The notes beneath the pieces are model-generated. The model was not told the DNA's origin, did no database searches, and saw only the letters and a list, made by a program, of their open reading frames with translations. The position numbers and the translations under genes are program-made. A stretch of DNA of 64,000 bases, from assembly GCF_018308945.1 (NCBI RefSeq), contig NZ_CP070501.1:2604001-2668000 (forward strand). Direction: 5' to 3'. How positions within the stretch are numbered: position 1 is the stretch's first letter; each line of letters begins with the position of its first letter. Source of the DNA: Agrococcus sp. Marseille-Q4369 (GTDB lineage: Bacteria; Actinomycetota; Actinomycetes; Actinomycetales; Microbacteriaceae). Below are positions 8,970-16,547 of the stretch, piece by piece.

Positions 8970-10480
8970 GACCCCTCCGTCTGGGCCGTCTCGGCCTCGT
9001 ACTTCGCGCGCCACTCGGCGTCCATGGGGAAGAGGCCGTCGACGGGGTGGCCGGCGTCGACCTGCGCGGCGATCCACTCCTCCTCCGCCTCCTGCTGCAG
9101 GCACTCGTCGACGAGCTCGCGCGCGAGCGCGGGCGGGATGACGAGCACGCCGTCGTTGTCGCCGACGATGATGTCGCCGGGCTGCACGGTGGCGCCGCCG
9201 CACGCGATCGTCTCGTCGAACGACCACGGCACGTGCAGGCGCCCGAGCACCGCCGGGTGGCCGCCGCCGTGGTACGTCGGCACGCCGATCTCGGTGACGA
9301 CGTCGAGGTCGCGCACGCCGCCGTCGGTGACGAGGCCCGCGGCGCCGAGGTGGCGCGCGCGGAGCGCGAGGATGTCGCCGAGCGTGCCCGAGCGGTTGTC
9401 GCCGCGGGCCTCGATCACGACGACCTCGCCGGGCTGCAGCGAGTCGAAGAGGCGCTTCTGCGCGTTGTAGCCGCCGCCGTGGCGCTTGAAGAGGTCCTCG
9501 CGGTTCGGCACGTAGCGGAGCGTGCGCGCGGTGCCGACCATGCGCTTGCGCGGCTGCGTCGAGCGCAGCCCGTCGATCGAGACGTTGTTGAGGCCGCGCT
9601 TCCGGAGCCCCGAGGAGAGGGTCGCGAGGGCGACGCGCGAGAGCTTGTCGCGCAGGTCGTCGTCGAGCACCGGCGCGGTCGGCTCCTGGAACTCGGCGAT
9701 CGGGCGGCCGGATGCGTCGGCCCACTGCTCGGGGGTCGGCTTCGGCTGGGCGGAGTACGCGGGCAGCCGCTGCTCGCCGACCCGCACCGTCGACGCGAGC
9801 CGCCCGGTCGAGAGCTGCTCGCCGTCGAGGGTCGTCGCCGTCACCTCGACCTCGACGCGCTGGCCGGGGGAGAAGGTGGAGGCGTTCGCGGGGGTGCCGG
9901 TGAGGATGACGTCCCCGGGCTCGAGCGTGATGAGCTGCGAGAGGTCGCTCACGATCTGCGGCAGCGAGAAGACGAGCGTCGAGGTCGAGTCCTCCTGCAC
10001 GAGCTCGCCGTCGAGCCACGTGCGCACCTCGATCGCGAGCGGGTCGATGCGCGTGGCGTCGAGGAGCGCCGGGCCGATCGGCGTCATGCCGTCACCGCCC
10101 TTCGAGCGGAGGTTGGAGCCCTTGTCGACCCAGCGGAGGTCGAAGACGCCGAGGTCGTTCGACGCCGTGACCGACGCGACGTGCGCCCACGCATCCGCCT
10201 CGTCCACCGCTCGCGCGTGCGAGCCGATGACGATCGCGATCTCGCCCTCGAAGCCGAAGATCTCGGTGCCGGCGGGCACGACGACCTCGCCGCCGGTCGA
10301 GAGCGACGTCGCGGGCTTCAGGAAGTAGCCGGGCGCCTCGGGCGTGCGGCCCTTCTGCGCGGCGCGGGCGCGGTAGCCGATGTGCATGGCGAAGACCTTG
10401 GCGGGCCGGGTGCCGAGCAGCTCCCACGCGGCTTCGGCGGGTGCGAGGGACTCGGTGGGGAGCTGCGACGATGCCTGCAT
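8966..10480 (-). CDS. Fused fumarylacetoacetate-hydrolase-fold enzyme and RraA-like domain (HpaG-type isomerase/decarboxylase)
   Basis: 504 residues. Residues ~30-260 form an FAH-fold domain with FEGEIAIVIG and FDLRWVDKGSNLRSKGGDG, close in pattern to E. coli HpaG. Residues ~285-500 form an RraA-type domain with the motif TDGGVRDLDV, a family that includes HMG/CHA aldolases and oxaloacetate decarboxylases. In E. coli, HpaG performs both decarboxylation of OPET and isomerisation using two FAH domains; here one FAH and one RraA domain probably share these steps, and no hpaF is present. First gene of the operon. The ATG at 10480 lies 6 bases after TACGAT, so the transcript is probably leaderless. 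Confidence 0.85.
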   Translation of the reverse strand: MQASSQLPTESLAPAEAAWELLGTRPAKVFAMHIGYRARAAQKGRTPEAPGYFLKPATSLSTGGEVVVPAGTEIFGFEGEIAIVIGSHARAVDEADAWAHVASVTASNDLGVFDLRWVDKGSNLRSKGGDGMTPIGPALLDATRIDPLAIEVRTWLDGELVQEDSTSTLVFSLPQIVSDLSQLITLEPGDVILTGTPANASTFSPGQRVEVEVTATTLDGEQLSTGRLASTVRVGEQRLPAYSAQPKPTPEQWADASGRPIAEFQEPTAPVLDDDLRDKLSRVALATLSSGLRKRGLNNVSIDGLRSTQPRKRMVGTARTLRYVPNREDLFKRHGGGYNAQKRLFDSLQPGEVVVIEARGDNRSGTLGDILALRARHLGAAGLVTDGGVRDLDVVTEIGVPTYHGGGHPAVLGRLHVPWSFDETIACGGATVQPGDIIVGDNDGVLVIPPALARELVDECLQQEAEEEWIAAQVDAGHPVDGLFPMDAEWRAKYEAETAQTEGS

Positions 10481-10486
10481 GGCGGC

Positions 10487-10498
10487 ATCGTATACGAT
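10487..10498. promoter_or_regulatory. Operator palindrome over the hpa operon -10 box
   Basis: ATCGTATACGAT is a perfect 12-base palindrome of the kind bound by GntR/FadR-subgroup proteins. Read on the minus strand it contains TACGAT, a TANNNT -10 box ending 6 bases before the ATG at 10480, with a possible -35 TTGCAG (rc of 10511-10516, spacer 18). Binding would block RNA polymerase directly. Confidence 0.7.
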
Positions 10499-10567
10499 TC
10501 CGAATCTGGTCTGCAAGAGTCGCCGAGCACCGCTCGCCACCGGAGGCTCAGCGTCCGCGCAAGGCGC

Positions 10568-10596
10568 TTGTCGTCGTGCACGAAATCGTATATCTT
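10568..10596 (+). promoter_or_regulatory. Promoter and second operator for the MHS transporter
   Basis: TTGTCG at 10568-10573 and TATCTT at 10591-10596 are separated by 17 bases. The -10 box lies inside ATCGTATATCTT (10585-10596), whose first eight bases equal those of the palindrome at 10487. The two sites are 98 bases apart centre to centre, so one regulator probably controls both divergent units. Confidence 0.65.
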
Positions 10597-10649
10597 CCAC
10601 TCAGTCCCGGCACCGATCTCGGCGCCCTTCCCCTGACAAAGGAGTCAGC

Positions 10650-12062
10650 GTGTCTCATAGCACGACGCCTCGGACCTCCGCGCGAGAGCGGAACAAGGTC
10701 CTGGCCGCAGTCGTCGTCGGCACCACCATCGAGTGGTACGACTTCTTCATCTACGCCTTCATGGCGAACCTCGTCTTCGCGCAGCTCTTCTTCGAGCCGG
10801 CGGGCCCCGGCCTCGGCCAGATCATCTCGCTCGTCACGATCGGCATCTCGTTCCTCTTCCGCCCGCTCGGCGCGTTCCTCGCGGGGCACTTCGGCGACCG
10901 GATCGGCCGCCGCCCGATGCTCGTGCTGACGCTCCTGCTCATGGGTGTCGCGACCACGCTCGTCGGCGCGCTGCCCACCTACGAGCAGGTCGGCATCCTC
11001 GCCCCGATCATGCTGATGTTCCTCCGCATCCTGCAGGGCCTCTCGGCCGGCGGGGAGTGGGGCGGCGCGGTGCTCATGGCCATCGAGCACGCGCCCGCCA
11101 ACCGCCGCGGCCTCTACGGCTCCTTCGTGCAGGCGGGCGTGCCGATCGGCATGCTGCTCGCGACCGGCATCCTCGCGGGCATCCGCGCGATGTTCCCGGG
11201 CGACGCGTTCCTCGAGGTCGGCTGGCGCATCCCGTTCTTCATCTCGATCATCCTCGTGGTCGTGGGCTACCTCGTGCGCCGCTCGGTCGACGAGTCGCCG
11301 GTGTTCCAGGAGATCAAGGAGACGGCGCAGGAGCAGTCGGCGCCCATCGTGCAGGTCTTCAAGAAGTACGGCCTCGTCGTGCTCTTCGCCGCGTTCGTCT
11401 TCATGGCGAACAACGCGACGGGCTACATGACCACCGGCGGCTACGTGCAGGGCCTGGCGTCGCGCCCGGTCGACGCGCCCGTGCCGGGTCTCGGCTTCGA
11501 CCCGGTCGGCGTGCAGCTCGCGACCTTCGCCGGCTCGCTCTCGTGGCTCGTGTTCACGTTCGTCGCGGGCTGGGCGTCGGACCGCATCGGCCGCAAGCCC
11601 CTGTACCTGATCGGCTGGGCGGCGCTCGCAGCGGGCATCGTGCCGCTCTTCCTGCTCGTCGAGACGGGTGTCGCGGGCGTGGCCTGGGCGACGATCCTGC
11701 TGGGCGTGGGCCTCGGCCTCACGTACGGCGCGCAGGCCGCGTGGTACGCCGAGTCCTTCCCCGCCTCGGTGCGCTTCTCGGGCGTCTCGATCGCCTACGC
11801 GATCGGTGCGGTGATCGGCGGCGCGTTCGCTCCGACGATCGCGCAGGCGCTGCTGCAGGCGACCGGTTCGACGTGGGCGATCGTCGGCTACCTGCTGGCG
11901 ACCGTCGTGATCTCGCTCATCGGCACGCTGCTGCTCAAGGACCGCACGGGCATCCCGCTCTCGATCGAGTTCGAGAAGTCGGGCAAGTGGGACGGATGGA
12001 AGAAGGGCGACGAGTTCGTCGCGCTCTCCGAGGTCGACCGCGAGGCGGCCGTCGACCGCTGA
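10650..12062 (+). CDS. MFS transporter, metabolite:H+ symporter (MHS) type
   Basis: 470 residues with 12 predicted membrane segments. Family signatures are GTTIEWYDFFIYAFMANLVF near the N-terminus, GHFGDRIGRRPML in loop 2-3, LQGLSAGGEWGGAVLMAIEH, and ASDRIGRKPLYLIG in loop 8-9. These match the MHS branch (ProP, KgtP, ShiA, aromatic-acid permeases). Divergent from the hpa operon and sharing its operator, so it most likely imports a hydroxyphenylacetate or related acid; substrate is inferred. GTG start at 10650 with AAAGGAG at 10638-10644. Annotating from upstream ATGs would run back through the promoter. Confidence 0.9.
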   Translation: MSHSTTPRTSARERNKVLAAVVVGTTIEWYDFFIYAFMANLVFAQLFFEPAGPGLGQIISLVTIGISFLFRPLGAFLAGHFGDRIGRRPMLVLTLLLMGVATTLVGALPTYEQVGILAPIMLMFLRILQGLSAGGEWGGAVLMAIEHAPANRRGLYGSFVQAGVPIGMLLATGILAGIRAMFPGDAFLEVGWRIPFFISIILVVVGYLVRRSVDESPVFQEIKETAQEQSAPIVQVFKKYGLVVLFAAFVFMANNATGYMTTGGYVQGLASRPVDAPVPGLGFDPVGVQLATFAGSLSWLVFTFVAGWASDRIGRKPLYLIGWAALAAGIVPLFLLVETGVAGVAWATILLGVGLGLTYGAQAAWYAESFPASVRFSGVSIAYAIGAVIGGAFAPTIAQALLQATGSTWAIVGYLLATVVISLIGTLLLKDRTGIPLSIEFEKSGKWDGWKKGDEFVALSEVDREAAVDR

Positions 12063-12077
12063 GCCCTGCCAGCCAGG

Positions 12078-12104
12078 ACGGCCCCGCCCACGTGGCGGGG
12101 CCGT
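12078..12104. terminator. Hairpin between convergent genes
   Basis: Arms 12078-12088 (ACGGCCCCGCC) and 12094-12104 pair perfectly over 11 bases with a 5-base loop. It sits between the transporter stop and the convergent HtaA gene stop and may serve both strands. No T tract follows, as is common in high-GC actinobacteria. Confidence 0.65.
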
Positions 12105-12126
12105 TCGGCGTGCCGGGCAGGATCGG

Positions 12127-12543
12127 TCAGCGCTCGACGCGCGGGTCGTCGATCGGCGTGCCGGGCTCGTAGGGCCCGAAGAACAGGTCGGCGCCGTCCT
12201 GCGTGAGCGCGGTGCCGGAGGCCCGCTCGCCGTCGAACGCGGCGATCGTCGCGAAGGCGAGTCGTGCGCCCGGCTCGTGGGGGTCTGCGACCTCGAGCGT
12301 CCAGCCGCCCGGCGACTGGACGATCGCGGGCTCCGCGATGACGAGGCGCAGCATCCCGCCGTGCGCGGTGAGCGTCACGGAGCCGAGGAACGCGCCATCG
12401 GTGCCGGTCGTCCTCGATCCGGCGGGGAAGCGGAAGGCGTCGTGCTCAGCCGTCGCGCCGTCGGCGGCCTCGACCGAGCCCGCCCCGCGGCCGCGCACGT
12501 AGTCGAGCAGCGACGCCTTGATGCCCCAGACGAGCGCGGTCAC
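12127..12543 (-). CDS. Single HtaA-domain protein without signal peptide
   Basis: 138 residues that fit one HtaA domain end to end: LVWGIKASLLDYVRG at the start, then GSVEAADGAT, AFRFPAG, GSVTLTAHGGMLRLVIAEP and LAFATIAAFD. HtaA domains bind haem in corynebacterial surface proteins, usually as repeats behind a signal peptide and before a membrane anchor. Here there is neither, so the product should be cytoplasmic. The GTG at 12543 overlaps the LysR stop (GTGA), coupling it to that regulator, next to a haem-enzyme gene. The Tyr in LDYVRG is the expected haem-ligand position; haem binding here is inference. Confidence 0.7.
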   Translation of the reverse strand: MTALVWGIKASLLDYVRGRGAGSVEAADGATAEHDAFRFPAGSRTTGTDGAFLGSVTLTAHGGMLRLVIAEPAIVQSPGGWTLEVADPHEPGARLAFATIAAFDGERASGTALTQDGADLFFGPYEPGTPIDDPRVER

Positions 12544-13463
12544 CGCCGGCCCGGCCACGGGAGGGAGCGCGCGAACTCGATGAGCGCGCTCGTGCGGGCG
12601 GTCGGCTCGGGCGAGGCTGGCCAGATCACGTCGATGCCGACCGGCGGCACGCGCGGCGCGATCTCGAGCATGGCGACAGGGTAGCCCTCGTAGCTCGCGT
12701 AGTTCGCGGGACGCTGCACGAGGATCCCGTAGCCGAGGCCGCGGCCGACGAGCGCGCGCACGGCCTCCGAGCTCTGCACCCGGTGCCGCACGCGTGGCGT
12801 GACGCCCGCGGCCGCGAAGAGCGAGAGCGTGTGCTCGCTCGAGGGCGGCGCGTCGAGCAGGATGAGGTCGCGCTCGGCGAGCTCGGCGAGCCGCACCGAG
12901 CCGCGGCCGGCGAGCGGGTCGTCGCCCGCGACGACGACGTGCGCCGGGAGCGCGAAGAGCTTCGCGCGGCGCGGCTCGCCCGGCACGAGGGTGTCGTAGA
13001 CGAACGCGACGTCGATGCGGCCCGACTCGAGCCGGCCCTCGAGCCGGTCGTGCGTCGCCTCGACGATGTCGAGCTCGACCCGCGGATGCGCTCGGCCGAA
13101 GCCGGCGAGCAGGGGCGGGAGGATCGTCGGCGCGAGGGTCGGGTAGCAGCCGATCGTGACCGGCCCGACGAGCTCGCCAGGGGCTCCGCGCAGCGAGGTC
13201 TCGAGCTCGCGGGAGGTCGCGAGCAGCCCGCGGGCGCGAGCCACGACATCCGCCCCCGTGCTCGTGAGCGTCAGGCCGCGCGCCCGGCGGCGGACCGTGA
13301 GCTGCGAGCCCAGCTCGCGCTCGAGCTCGCTGATCGCCTCGGAGATCGCGGAGGGGGAGACGTGCAGGCGCGCTGCGGCGGCCGCGATCGTGCCCTCGTC
13401 GGCGGCGCACACGAGGTAGGAGAGCTGGCGCAGCGTGAACGCGGGCGCGTCGAGGGCATCCAT
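12540..13463 (-). CDS. LysR-family transcriptional regulator
   Basis: 307 residues. The N-terminal winged helix-turn-helix reads FTLRQLSYLVCAADEGTIAA then ARLHVSPSAISEAISELERE (about residues 10-55). The effector domain (residues 95-300) includes GPVTIGCYPTLAPTILPPLL. Divergent from the P450 fusion gene with a 98-base gap containing two inverted repeats, the classic arrangement for a LysR activator of its neighbour. ATG start at 13463. It is coupled to the HtaA gene downstream. Confidence 0.92.
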   Translation of the reverse strand: MDALDAPAFTLRQLSYLVCAADEGTIAAAAARLHVSPSAISEAISELERELGSQLTVRRRARGLTLTSTGADVVARARGLLATSRELETSLRGAPGELVGPVTIGCYPTLAPTILPPLLAGFGRAHPRVELDIVEATHDRLEGRLESGRIDVAFVYDTLVPGEPRRAKLFALPAHVVVAGDDPLAGRGSVRLAELAERDLILLDAPPSSEHTLSLFAAAGVTPRVRHRVQSSEAVRALVGRGLGYGILVQRPANYASYEGYPVAMLEIAPRVPPVGIDVIWPASPEPTARTSALIEFARSLPWPGRR

Positions 13464-13476
13464 GTTCGACTCCTCC

Positions 13477-13524
13477 GATGTAGAACGTCCGATACATCCG
13501 CTTTCGCCAACGTAGTCGTTGGCG
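13477..13524. promoter_or_regulatory. Two inverted repeats between LysR and the P450 fusion gene
   Basis: GATGTA (13477-13482) pairs with TACATC (13493-13498) across 10 bases, and CGCCAACG (13505-13512) pairs with CGTTGGCG (13517-13524) across 4 bases. The second can be lengthened outward by CATCCG/CGGATG at 13495-13500 and 13523-13528. Both fit LysR-type binding sites. Confidence 0.55.
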
Positions 13525-13561
13525 GATGATCGGGGGAGGACCGATCACGAGGATGTGCTCC

Positions 13562-16516
13562 ATGCCGACCGAAGCTCCCGTCGCTGACTGGGTGACGATC
13601 CCCGACCTGCACCGCGACCCGTTCCCGATCTACGAGCAGCTGCGCGCCGAGGGCGGCGTGCACTGGGTGCCCGCGGTCGGCCGCTACCTCATCACCTCCT
13701 ACGAGGCGGTGCACGAGACCGAGCTCGACCAGGAGGTGTTCTCGGCGAACGAGCAAGGCTCGCTGCAGATCCGCGCCATGGGCCACTCGATGCTGCGGCG
13801 CGACGACCCGGAGCACTACCTCGAGCGCAAGGCGTGGCAGCCGGCGCTGCGCCCCGGTGTCGTGCAGCGAGTGTGGCGCTCGAAGTTCGAGCGGAACGCC
13901 GAGCGCTACCTCGACGAGCTCATCGAGAAGGGGCCCGGCGCCGACCTCGTCTGGGACTTCGCCGCGCCGTACGCCGCCGAGAGCCTGCGCGAGATCATCG
14001 GCCTGCACAGCGCCGATCAGGAGGATCTGCAGCGCTGGTCGCAGACGATGATCGACGCGACCGGCAACTACGCCGATGACCCCGAGGTGTGGGCGAAGGG
14101 CCTGCGGTCGTTCGACGAGGTCGACGCCGCGCTCGACGACGTGCTGCCGTGGCACGCTGCGAACCCGAACGAGTCGCTGCTGTCGCAGCTCCTGCGCATC
14201 CCCGACTTCGAGATGCCCATCGAGCGCATCCGCGCGAACGTGAAGATGACGATCGGCGGCGGGCTCAACGAGCCGCGCGACGCGCTCGGCGTGGCTGCGT
14301 GGGCGCTGCTGACCCACCCCGAGCAGCGGCGCGCCGTCGAGGCCGACCCGTCGCTCTGGAACGCCGCGTTCGACGAGACGATCCGCTGGGTCGCGCCCAT
14401 CGGCCTCTACTCGCGTCAGGTCGCGCGCGACACCGAGCTCGCCGGCGTGCGGCTGCCGGCAGGAGCGCGCCTCGGCATCTGCATCCTCTCGGCGAACCGC
14501 GACGAGCGCGTGTGGCAGGACGCCGACCGCTTCGACGTGCGCCGCGAGGTCAAGCCGCACCTCGCCTTCGGCAAGGGCGTGCACGTGTGCCTCGGCGCAT
14601 GGGTCGCGCGCTCGGAGGTCGCCGACGTGGCGCTGCCGATGCTCTTCGAGCGCTTGCGCGGGCTCGACGTCGTACCCGACGCGCCGCCCGCCATCGCCGG
14701 CTGGGTATTCCGCGGCATGACGAGCCTGCCGGTGCGGTGGGACTCGGTCGCCGAGCCGGCGACGACCGCCGCGGCGCCCGTCGCCGCCTCGCAGGCCGCC
14801 CCGCGCATCGCGATCGTCGGCGCAGGCCCCGCGGGCTGCTTCACGGCGCAGGCGCTCCGCCGCCGCTTCCCGGCCGCCGAGCTCGAGGTGCTCGACGCGC
14901 TGCCCGTGCCGTACGGCCTCGTGCGCTCGGGCGTCGCCGCCGATCACCCCGGCACGAAGTCAGTCGCGCGGCAGTTCGACCGGCTCTTCCAGCACGACGG
15001 CGTGCGCTTCCGGGGCAGCGTGCGCGTCGGGGACGACGTGCCGCTCGACGCGGTGCGCGAGGCCTACGACGCGGTCGTGCTCGCGACCGGGCTGCGCGCC
15101 GATCGGCCGCTCGGCGTGCCGGGCGACTCGCTCGCGGGCATCCACGGCGCCGGCCGCATCACGCGCCTGCTCAACGCGCACGCCGACGAGGGCGACGCGC
15201 CCTCGCTCGGCGAGCGCGTCGTGGTCGTCGGCCTCGGCAACGTCGCGATGGACGTCGTGCGCATGCTCGCCCGCGACGCCGAGGGGCTCGGCGGCACCGA
15301 CGTCGACGACGAGGCGCACGAGCGGCTCGCTGCCGCCGTGCGCACGATCCACGTCGTGGGCCGCAGCGCCCCGAGCGACGCGCGCTTCGACCCCGTCATG
15401 GTGCGCGAGCTCGCGAGCCTGCCGGGCGTCGCCCATCGCGTGCACGGCGTCGCCCTCGACGGGATCGAGGCGGGCAAGGACGCGCGAGCGGATGCGGTGC
15501 GCGACCTGGTCGCGGAGCCCGCCGCGGCGCCGCGCGTCGAGGTGCACTGGTGGTTCGGGCTCTCGCCCGAGCGCATCGAGGGCGACGGCCGCGCCGAGCT
15601 GGCCGTCTTCCGCGGCGCCGACGGCGAGATCGCGCTCGAGGCGGACGCGATCGTCACGGCGGTCGGCTTCGCCGCGAGCGACGACTGCCTCGCCGAGCCC
15701 GGTGCGCACCCGAGCGGCCGGGTGGAGCCGGGCCTCTACACCGCGGGCTGGCTGCGGCGCGGTCCGCGCGGCACGATCCCGGACCAGCGCACCGACGCGC
15801 GCGAGCTCGCCCGCCTCGTCGCCGACGACCTCGAGGCGGGCGCGATCGCGATCGGGCGCGAGGGGCTGCCGCCGATCGAGGGGGAGACCGACTTCGAGGG
15901 CTGGCGGCGCATCGACGTGCGCGAGCAGCTCGGCGCCGCGCCGGGCCGCTCGCGCGCGAAGCTGCGCTCGCGCGCCGAGCTGCTCCAAGCGGCGCGAGAC
16001 GCGTCGATCCCGCTGCCGGCGGTCGCGACCGAGGAGAGCGCGTCGGAGGGCGCGGGGATCCCCGCGACGGTGCTGTTCGGCACCGAGTCGGGCGGGGCGG
16101 AGCTCGTCGCCGACGAGCTGCGGCGCGGGCTCGCTGGCCGTGCGGCCGTCGAGGTCGTCGACATCGCCGACGTCGCGCCAGGCGACCTCGACGCGAGCCG
16201 CCTGCACCTGCTCGTCTGCTCGACGTACGGCGACGGCGAGGTGCCGACGAGCGCCCGGGCGTTCCTCCGCGCGCTCGTCGAGGATCGGCCGGACCTGCGC
16301 GCGATGCGCTTCGCGGCCTTCGGGATGGGCGATCGCAGCTACACGAAGACCTACTCGCGCGGCAGCGAGCTCGTCGCCGAGGCGCTCGCGGCCTGTGGCG
16401 CCGAGCGGGTCGGGGAGTACGGGCGGCACGACGCCGGCGGGCCGGTGCCGGCGACCGAGGCCGCGCTCGAGTGGGCCGAGGGGGTGCTCGCCGAGGCGGC
16501 GGTGCCCGTCGGGTGA
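13562..16516 (+). CDS. Self-contained cytochrome P450: P450, adrenodoxin-reductase-like FAD domain and C-terminal flavodoxin in one chain
   Basis: 984 residues in three modules. P450 (1-395): ETIR at 272-275, haem loop FGKGVHVCLG at 336-345 with Cys343 as ligand, and an I helix reading GGGLNEPRD (232-240) without the usual acid-Thr pair. FAD/NADPH reductase of the adrenodoxin reductase/FprA type (about 414-770): GAGPAG at 420-425, NADPH motif VVVGLGNVAMD at 554-564 and GTIPDQRTDA at 737-746. Flavodoxin (834-984): FMN loop FGTESGGAELVA at 839-850, STYGDGEVP at 887-895 and GMGDRSYTKT at 921-930. All electron carriers from NADPH to haem are thus in one polypeptide. GAGG lies 9 bases before the ATG at 13562; an ATG at 13553 is possible. 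Substrate unknown. Confidence 0.9.
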   Translation: MPTEAPVADWVTIPDLHRDPFPIYEQLRAEGGVHWVPAVGRYLITSYEAVHETELDQEVFSANEQGSLQIRAMGHSMLRRDDPEHYLERKAWQPALRPGVVQRVWRSKFERNAERYLDELIEKGPGADLVWDFAAPYAAESLREIIGLHSADQEDLQRWSQTMIDATGNYADDPEVWAKGLRSFDEVDAALDDVLPWHAANPNESLLSQLLRIPDFEMPIERIRANVKMTIGGGLNEPRDALGVAAWALLTHPEQRRAVEADPSLWNAAFDETIRWVAPIGLYSRQVARDTELAGVRLPAGARLGICILSANRDERVWQDADRFDVRREVKPHLAFGKGVHVCLGAWVARSEVADVALPMLFERLRGLDVVPDAPPAIAGWVFRGMTSLPVRWDSVAEPATTAAAPVAASQAAPRIAIVGAGPAGCFTAQALRRRFPAAELEVLDALPVPYGLVRSGVAADHPGTKSVARQFDRLFQHDGVRFRGSVRVGDDVPLDAVREAYDAVVLATGLRADRPLGVPGDSLAGIHGAGRITRLLNAHADEGDAPSLGERVVVVGLGNVAMDVVRMLARDAEGLGGTDVDDEAHERLAAAVRTIHVVGRSAPSDARFDPVMVRELASLPGVAHRVHGVALDGIEAGKDARADAVRDLVAEPAAAPRVEVHWWFGLSPERIEGDGRAELAVFRGADGEIALEADAIVTAVGFAASDDCLAEPGAHPSGRVEPGLYTAGWLRRGPRGTIPDQRTDARELARLVADDLEAGAIAIGREGLPPIEGETDFEGWRRIDVREQLGAAPGRSRAKLRSRAELLQAARDASIPLPAVATEESASEGAGIPATVLFGTESGGAELVADELRRGLAGRAAVEVVDIADVAPGDLDASRLHLLVCSTYGDGEVPTSARAFLRALVEDRPDLRAMRFAAFGMGDRSYTKTYSRGSELVAEALAACGAERVGEYGRHDAGGPVPATEAALEWAEGVLAEAAVPVG

Positions 16517-16524
16517 ACCTGCGA

Positions 16525-16544
16525 GCCGGGCCGTCGGGTCCGGC
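16525..16544. terminator. Hairpin between the P450 fusion gene and convergent RimK-like gene
   Basis: GCCGGGCC (16525-16532) and GGTCCGGC (16537-16544) pair at seven of eight positions plus one G-T pair, with a 4-base loop. It lies in the 31-base gap between two convergent stops and can act in both directions. Confidence 0.5.
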
Positions 16545-16547
16545 GCC

